Origin: Anaerolineae bacterium
GTDB taxonomy: Bacteria > Chloroflexota > Anaerolineae > Anaerolineales > Villigracilaceae
DNA length: 60,225 nt
Direction: 5' to 3'
Assembly (NCBI GenBank): GCA_017303655.1
Contig: JAFLCE010000013.1
Span: 1-60,225, forward strand
A model generated the notes under the pieces. That model did not search any database. It worked only from the letters and a program-made list of their open reading frames with translations, and was not told the origin of the DNA. Positions 57,232-60,225 of the stretch are shown here, one piece after another. The stretch's first letter is position 1, and each line of letters starts with the position of its first letter. The position numbers were made by a program, and so were the translations under genes.

Positions 57232-57257
57232 TAATTTCATTGCCAGCAATGAAATTA
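57232..57257. repeat. 26-bp near-perfect palindrome in the mobile element
   Basis: TAATTTCATTGC (57232-57243) and GCAATGAAATTA (57246-57257) pair completely around CA. It lies in the 276-bp gap between the excisionase-like gene and the 79-aa gene. Nothing codes in that gap. A dimeric regulator site or a replication or recombination site are possible. Confidence 0.8.
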
Positions 57258-57303
57258 TTATAGCACATTTATTCTACATATCAAGTCTCAAACTTCCAAA
57301 TGG

Positions 57304-57531
57304 CTACTTCTTGTCTCGTGGAATGGGCTTGCGGCCGCGCTTCTGTCCCTCATGTTCCCTGGATTTCAGGAACGCCAGAAGAGAGGCTCGACTGACCTGC
57401 CAGGATTGTCCCCACTTACGCCCAACGATCTTTTCGGCGCGCACTAATTTTCGGATGTAATCCAATTCATAACCGCTGATGCGGACGGCTTCGTATGTGG
57501 TCAACCAATCTTCCATGAAATGGGCCTCCAT
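57304..57531 (-). CDS. excisionase-like helix-turn-helix protein
   Basis: A 75-residue protein with a MerR/HTH_17-type fold: WLTTYEAVRISGYELDYIRK is the recognition helix pair, then VGRKWGQSWQVSRASLLAFL is the wing. The C-terminus is strongly basic (KRGRKPIPRDKK). Such proteins serve as recombination directionality factors or element regulators. TATAAT lies five nt before ATG 57531, giving a leaderless start; an internal ATG at 57516 with GGAGG upstream is a second choice. It is the first gene of the element's minus-strand run. Confidence 0.78.
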   Translation of the reverse strand: MEAHFMEDWLTTYEAVRISGYELDYIRKLVRAEKIVGRKWGQSWQVSRASLLAFLKSREHEGQKRGRKPIPRDKK

Positions 57532-57536
57532 GTGAG

Positions 57537-57542
57537 ATTATA
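57537..57542 (-). promoter_or_regulatory. TATAAT -10 box before the excisionase-like gene
   Basis: Minus-strand TATAAT lies five nt before the ATG at 57531. A leaderless start is likely for the element's first gene. Confidence 0.5.
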
Positions 57543-57790
57543 CCCAGTGTGGGCATTAAATAATGTCTACATAAATGGGTATCGGACTGGTGTTATTGGG
57601 TTGGTAAGGTTCCTGCCGCTGTTTATAGCTTGTGGGAGTACGGTTACCCTACGGGTTTGTCTCCGAATATTCCCAGTCATGGATTGAAAATGAGTTAAAT
57701 CCCATCAAATTAGTACCAAATATCAGTTGTCTTATCCATAAGGTTTTTCTAAAATATACCGCCCTACCATATTGTTTGAGGTTAACAACA

Positions 57791-58435
57791 ATGAACCACA
57801 TCAAGAGGCTATGGGGGCATTACCTGTCGTTACTGATCCTCATTGCCTTCCTCGCTTACCCCATTTACTGGGTCCGCAAATTCTTTCATTCCAAATTCGG
57901 ACCTGAAGCCGCATTGATCGCGCTGACTCTCTCCATGATGATCGTCCTGATCTTTGTGGTCCGCGGAGCCGTGCATACGCATAGACTGGTCCATGACTTG
58001 AAACGGGACATTGAAAAACAAAACGGGAATCAGAGCCCGGACCTGCCCACTTCCCTGATCTTAAAGCTATTCAAGATCGATCCTTCCCCCAGAAAACAAA
58101 CAAACCCGGTTGATGAGAACCCGCAGGAGGGAATTGAATTCCCCAAACTCCTTGACCCTTCCCCCAATCGTCATCGCGGAAAACCGCCGCGCTTCCCCAG
58201 GGAACAAATACGCAAAGCTGTCCTGAAGTGGGAGCGCCGCGATCCATCCATCACCGCATTAACACTTGAACAATTCCTTGCCCAGGAATTTGGCAGCAGC
58301 CCCGACGGCATCCTGCTCATGGCAACCACCGCAGATGAACTGCGGTTTGAAGATTCCGCCGAAGAGGTCGTAGATCAGGTCGGGGTTGGGGAGGTTATTC
58401 ATTGGGACTCCAAACATAACCATCCGCCGTGGTGA
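57791..58435 (+). CDS. hypothetical membrane-anchored protein
   Basis: A 214-residue protein of unknown family. Two TM helices occur near residues 10-29 (YLSLLILIAFLAYPIYW) and 40-60 (ALIALTLSMMIVLIFVV). A Pro/Asn-rich linker leads to a soluble domain (PPRFPREQIRKAVLKWERRD, then TLEQFLAQEFGSSPDGILLM). The longer frame from 57632 adds an unlikely N-terminus. The last 14 codons overlap the 3' end of the opposing GNAT gene by 41 bp, so its end may have been created by a junction. It may be element cargo or host. No Shine-Dalgarno sequence is clear. Confidence 0.55.
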   Translation: MNHIKRLWGHYLSLLILIAFLAYPIYWVRKFFHSKFGPEAALIALTLSMMIVLIFVVRGAVHTHRLVHDLKRDIEKQNGNQSPDLPTSLILKLFKIDPSPRKQTNPVDENPQEGIEFPKLLDPSPNRHRGKPPRFPREQIRKAVLKWERRDPSITALTLEQFLAQEFGSSPDGILLMATTADELRFEDSAEEVVDQVGVGEVIHWDSKHNHPPW

Positions 58436-59198
58436 CGGTTTCAAACCCAAGTTGCTTGTAAATCGGAAAGCCCGATGGCGTGGCGAACAAAATGGATTGC
58501 TTGTGTCCAGCGCGGCGCGCGGACTGCATGGCGGCGAGGGTGAGCGCTTTGCCGAGTCCGTGACCGCGATACCGCGGCAATGTGGTGACGTGGTAAACGC
58601 CTGCGCCGTGTTCCGCATGGAGTAAGGTCGAGATGGCACACGGCTCGCCTTGCCAACGCGCGAGGAAATGCTCGAAGACGGGTTCAGGTTCAGTCAGGGA
58701 GTTGGCGAGGAACTGTTCAAAGTCAACGCGGCTTGGTTCGGGTTCTTCGAAGCCTTCCATGAGGACGTTCAGCCAGTCCGCTCGATCTTGCGCAGATCGG
58801 ACGCGCACGAGTTCCACTTCTTTTGGGAGCGACACTTCGGGCAGGTCGTCCAGTCCGCGCGTCATGCAGGGCATTCCCTTGAAAGTTTCCCAGCGAATGG
58901 TTTTTGAATTCAGGTAATCGCCCAATCCAGGCGTGCCACCATCGGGAAAGTCCGCCCAGAAAAACGGAAGATGTTTCGAGAGGAACGTTTCGAGGATGGG
59001 TTCGGCGAGTCCGCCTAATTTTTCGGGGCGAGTCGCTGTGCGGACAACGCCGTTGAAACGGTACAGACTCCGCCGTCCCGTCGTGAACCAGGCGATCTCG
59101 TCCGTTTCGATAAAGCGACCATCCAACAGGCGGGCGATGCCTTTGTAGTAGGTCAGGGCGTTTTCTTCAATGGCTTGGATGTGCGTCATACGACTCAT
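58395..59198 (-). CDS. GNAT-family acetyltransferase with N-terminal domain
   Basis: A protein of 267 residues. The first 140 form a GNAT-like, degenerate domain (GIARLLDGRFIETDEIAWFT). The C-terminal GNAT domain holds TLPRYRGHGLGKALTLAAM (acetyl-CoA loop) and SGFPIYKQLGFETV. The tandem layout is common among unassigned bacterial acetyltransferases. Start is uncertain: ATG at 59198 has GGAA just upstream; ATG at 59213 or 59189 are possible. It lies downstream of the ArsM-like gene on the same strand. The substrate is unknown. Confidence 0.83.
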   Translation of the reverse strand: MSRMTHIQAIEENALTYYKGIARLLDGRFIETDEIAWFTTGRRSLYRFNGVVRTATRPEKLGGLAEPILETFLSKHLPFFWADFPDGGTPGLGDYLNSKTIRWETFKGMPCMTRGLDDLPEVSLPKEVELVRVRSAQDRADWLNVLMEGFEEPEPSRVDFEQFLANSLTEPEPVFEHFLARWQGEPCAISTLLHAEHGAGVYHVTTLPRYRGHGLGKALTLAAMQSARRAGHKQSILFATPSGFPIYKQLGFETVTTADGYVWSPNE

Positions 59199-59218
59199 TG
59201 TTTCCATAGGCAACGATC

Positions 59219-59253
59219 GGGCGCGGAAATCAATACATCATTCTTCCGCGCCC
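59219..59253. repeat. GGGCGCGGAA inverted repeat
   Basis: GGGCGCGGAA (59219-59228) and TTCCGCGCCC (59244-59253) form a 10-bp stem with a 15-nt loop between the ArsM-like tail and the GNAT gene. No U-run follows. Confidence 0.7.
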
Positions 59254-59266
59254 TGTTCTTCATCAA

Positions 59267-59420
59267 CTATATCAGCTTGCGGGCCTGGAACGTGATGCCA
59301 TGCGTGCCGAAGTCCAATGCGTCCGAGGGATCGGGCGTACTTGTGAACGATCTTGCCGTCTTCAAAACCAGCCGCGCTCACGGCGCGGAGCAACTCTGCA
59401 TCCAGCAGAGCGCCGGCAAT
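59267..59420 (-). pseudogene. C-terminal part of the ArsM-like gene beyond UGA, with a +1 frame change
   Basis: After the UGA, the same frame continues with clear family sequence IAGALLDAELLRAVSAAGFE, then DGKIVHKY. From about 59335 the conserved ending appears instead in the +1 frame (DALDFGTHGITFQARKLI, TAG at 59269-59267). So the gene needs both UGA read-through and a one-base correction to give a full protein. Either the gene is decaying, or UGA is decoded and the frameshift is an assembly error. Confidence 0.75.
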
Positions 59421-59423
59421 TCA
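59394..59423 (-). promoter_or_regulatory. in-frame UGA with SECIS-like hairpin
   Basis: TGA (59423-59421) is followed after 16 nt by CTCTGC-TGGAT-GCAGAG: a six-pair stem (59410-59405 with 59399-59394) and a five-nt loop whose second and third bases are G. The distance and the G in the early loop fit bacterial SECIS elements such as that of fdhF. The UGA stands where ArsM-type proteins have a conserved Cys (W-x-G-C-x-x-G-A). Confidence 0.4.
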
Positions 59424-60035
59424 GCCCGTCCATAGCGAGATGTCATCCAGCGCATCGGATGGCACTTCGCGTTCGACGAGAATATCTCCGACCTGCAATC
59501 GTCCGCCTGGCTTGAGGATGCGGAACCACTCGCGCAGGGTCTCGGTCTTGTCGAGGGTCAGGTTGAGGACGCCGCTGCTAATGACAACGTCCGCGAAGTT
59601 ATCGGGGAGGGGAAGCGACTCGGCGAGTCCTTCGCGGAACTCGACGTTGGACGCGTCCATCGCCTCCGCCCCCGCCCGTGCCTTTTTCAACATCTCCTCG
59701 GTCATGTCCACGCCAACGACGCGTCCCGCCAAACCGACAAGCCGCGAGGCAATCAACGAATCGAAGCCTGCACCCGACCCCACGTCCACGACCGTTTCTC
59801 CAGCGTGGACGTCGCCTACAGAAAACGGATTCCCCGTCCCTGCGAAAGAGGCGATATTCGATTCGGGCAAGTCGGCATAGAGGGACTTGTCATATCCGAG
59901 GATGTCCGCGAGTTTGCGACCCATGTGGAAGTGATACCCTTTGTTCGGGTCGAGGGCGACGTTGGTGTATTCTTTTTGAATCTCCACCCTGAGTTCTTCG
60001 AGCGAAATTTTTGGAAGGTTTTGATGGTGTGTCAT
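59421..60035 (-). CDS. ArsM-like SAM methyltransferase, N-terminal 204 residues up to UGA
   Basis: A class I methyltransferase of the arsenite-methyltransferase (ArsM) group. The start (LEELRVEIQKEYTNVALDPN) leads to GTGNPFSVGDVHAGETVVDV, the SAM site VVDVGSGAGFDSLIASRLVG, GVDMTEEMLKKARAGAE, and LKPGGRLQVGDILVE. Of three ArsM cysteines, the first is Thr (GTGNP), the second Ser-Gly (VISSGVLNL), and the third is the UGA at the end of this ORF (LWTG-UGA-IAGAL). AAAGGAG precedes ATG 60035. It may be a truncated ORF or the main part of a selenoprotein. Arsenite as substrate is doubtful because of the lost cysteines. Confidence 0.75.
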   Translation of the reverse strand: MTHHQNLPKISLEELRVEIQKEYTNVALDPNKGYHFHMGRKLADILGYDKSLYADLPESNIASFAGTGNPFSVGDVHAGETVVDVGSGAGFDSLIASRLVGLAGRVVGVDMTEEMLKKARAGAEAMDASNVEFREGLAESLPLPDNFADVVISSGVLNLTLDKTETLREWFRILKPGGRLQVGDILVEREVPSDALDDISLWTG

Positions 60036-60103
60036 GTGTCTCTCCTTTGGCTTGAAACAAACGACGACAGAAAACTTTACAAGCGCCTCCTTTTTGTTTT
60101 TTC

Positions 60104-60138
60104 AACGTAACAGTCACTTCCAAAGTGACTGTTACGTT
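60104..60138. terminator. AACGTAACAGTCACTT palindrome
   Basis: AACGTAACAGTCACTT (60104-60119) and AAGTGACTGTTACGTT (60123-60138) pair perfectly around CCA. On the minus strand it follows the gene ending at 60149. It shares the CAGTCAC core with 25929-25963. A terminator or a dispersed palindrome. Confidence 0.75.
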
Positions 60139-60148
60139 GTCCGTGACC

Positions 60149-60225
60149 CTACGCAGGGGTAATAATCGCTTCGAGCGTCTTTACCAGATCCGCCTTCTGC
60201 TCCCCGGTCATCGAGTTGAAAATTT
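60149..60225 (-). CDS. C-terminal end of an unidentified gene
   Basis: The minus strand reads 24 residues to the TAG at 60151-60149: IFNSMTGEQKADLVKTLEAI, then ITPA. Too short to assign. It is upstream of the ArsM-like gene on the same strand. Confidence 0.5.
   Translation of the reverse strand, partial: IFNSMTGEQKADLVKTLEAIITPA

Larger units (their letters stand above)
55180..57542. mobile_element. serine-integrase mobile element, left end in tag, right end unresolved
   Basis: The region holds a large serine recombinase, a 79-aa gene, a palindrome and an excisionase-like HTH gene, all on the minus strand. The left end is fixed by Tag truncation near 55180. No tag 3' remnant or copy of the junction is visible to the right in the window, so the right end at 57542 is only the limit of clearly element-like genes. 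The AT-rich 57543-57790 and the gene at 57791 may also belong to it. Confidence 0.5.

Noticed and set aside
1-60225. Search for tRNA, rRNA, tmRNA and CRISPR arrays.
   Set aside because: No GTTCRANNCC-type T-loops in cloverleaf context and no regularly spaced repeats were found by eye; tRNAscan-SE or Infernal would settle it.

Overview
This window reads as chromosome of a Chloroflexota bacterium, most likely class Anaerolineae. That assignment is an inference from gene style, not from a marker phylogeny. The clues are a RodZ-like protein with a Thr/Pro-rich tail (PTPT-type), a HisKA_7TM-GAF-GGDEF sensor, Asp23 plus DhaL/FakA next to PadR/HAAS genes, abundant short palindromes in intergenic DNA, and many start codons sitting 5-9 nt behind a TATAAT-like box with no Shine-Dalgarno sequence (probable leaderless mRNAs). 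No rRNA, tRNA or CRISPR array was seen.

Left part (1-12 kb): a likely trans-4-hydroxyproline catabolic cluster (DapA-family tail, epimerase, unknown membrane protein, FAD dehydrogenase), a Tet-like MFS exporter, a glycosyltransferase and a methyltransferase, an R2lox oxidase with a Nudix hydrolase, CorA with a structured 5' leader, an SMP-30 lactonase, and an ABC-2 exporter. 12-23.5 kb: an ECF sigma/anti-sigma pair, a YgjP metallopeptidase, a lipoprotein/HExxH-protein/37-aa-ORF run, a thiolase, a PilZ protein, tandem PlsC acyltransferases, a SulP transporter, a Ser/Thr kinase and Rpe.

Middle (23.5-46 kb): rpmB, Asp23 and FakA, PadR/HAAS with a consensus promoter that contains its operator, a DegV/FakB protein, a LysM membrane protein, a CPBP protease, recG, coaD, a coiled-coil protein, lysA overlapping a diguanylate cyclase, an FtsB-like protein, rplI, a RodZ-like protein, rimO, a CopD-like protein, a TPR protein, murJ and an SDR. 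FakA, FakB and the two PlsC proteins could work together to activate fatty acids and load them onto glycerophosphate. MurJ, LysA, the FtsB-like and the RodZ-like proteins belong to envelope growth.

Right part (46-60 kb): DUF503, an AT-rich unknown gene, folC, lon, an SDR, an Xaa-Pro peptidase, and a DinB-GNAT-Tag operon whose last gene is cut by a serine-recombinase element (from about 55.18 kb). Its right end was not found. Beyond it lie a GNAT protein and an ArsM-like methyltransferase whose reading frame hits UGA exactly where ArsM proteins carry a conserved cysteine. A SECIS-like hairpin follows the UGA, but so does a frameshift, so candidate selenoprotein and decaying gene are both open. 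The mutually exclusive hairpins over the corA ribosome binding site are the other signal most worth testing.
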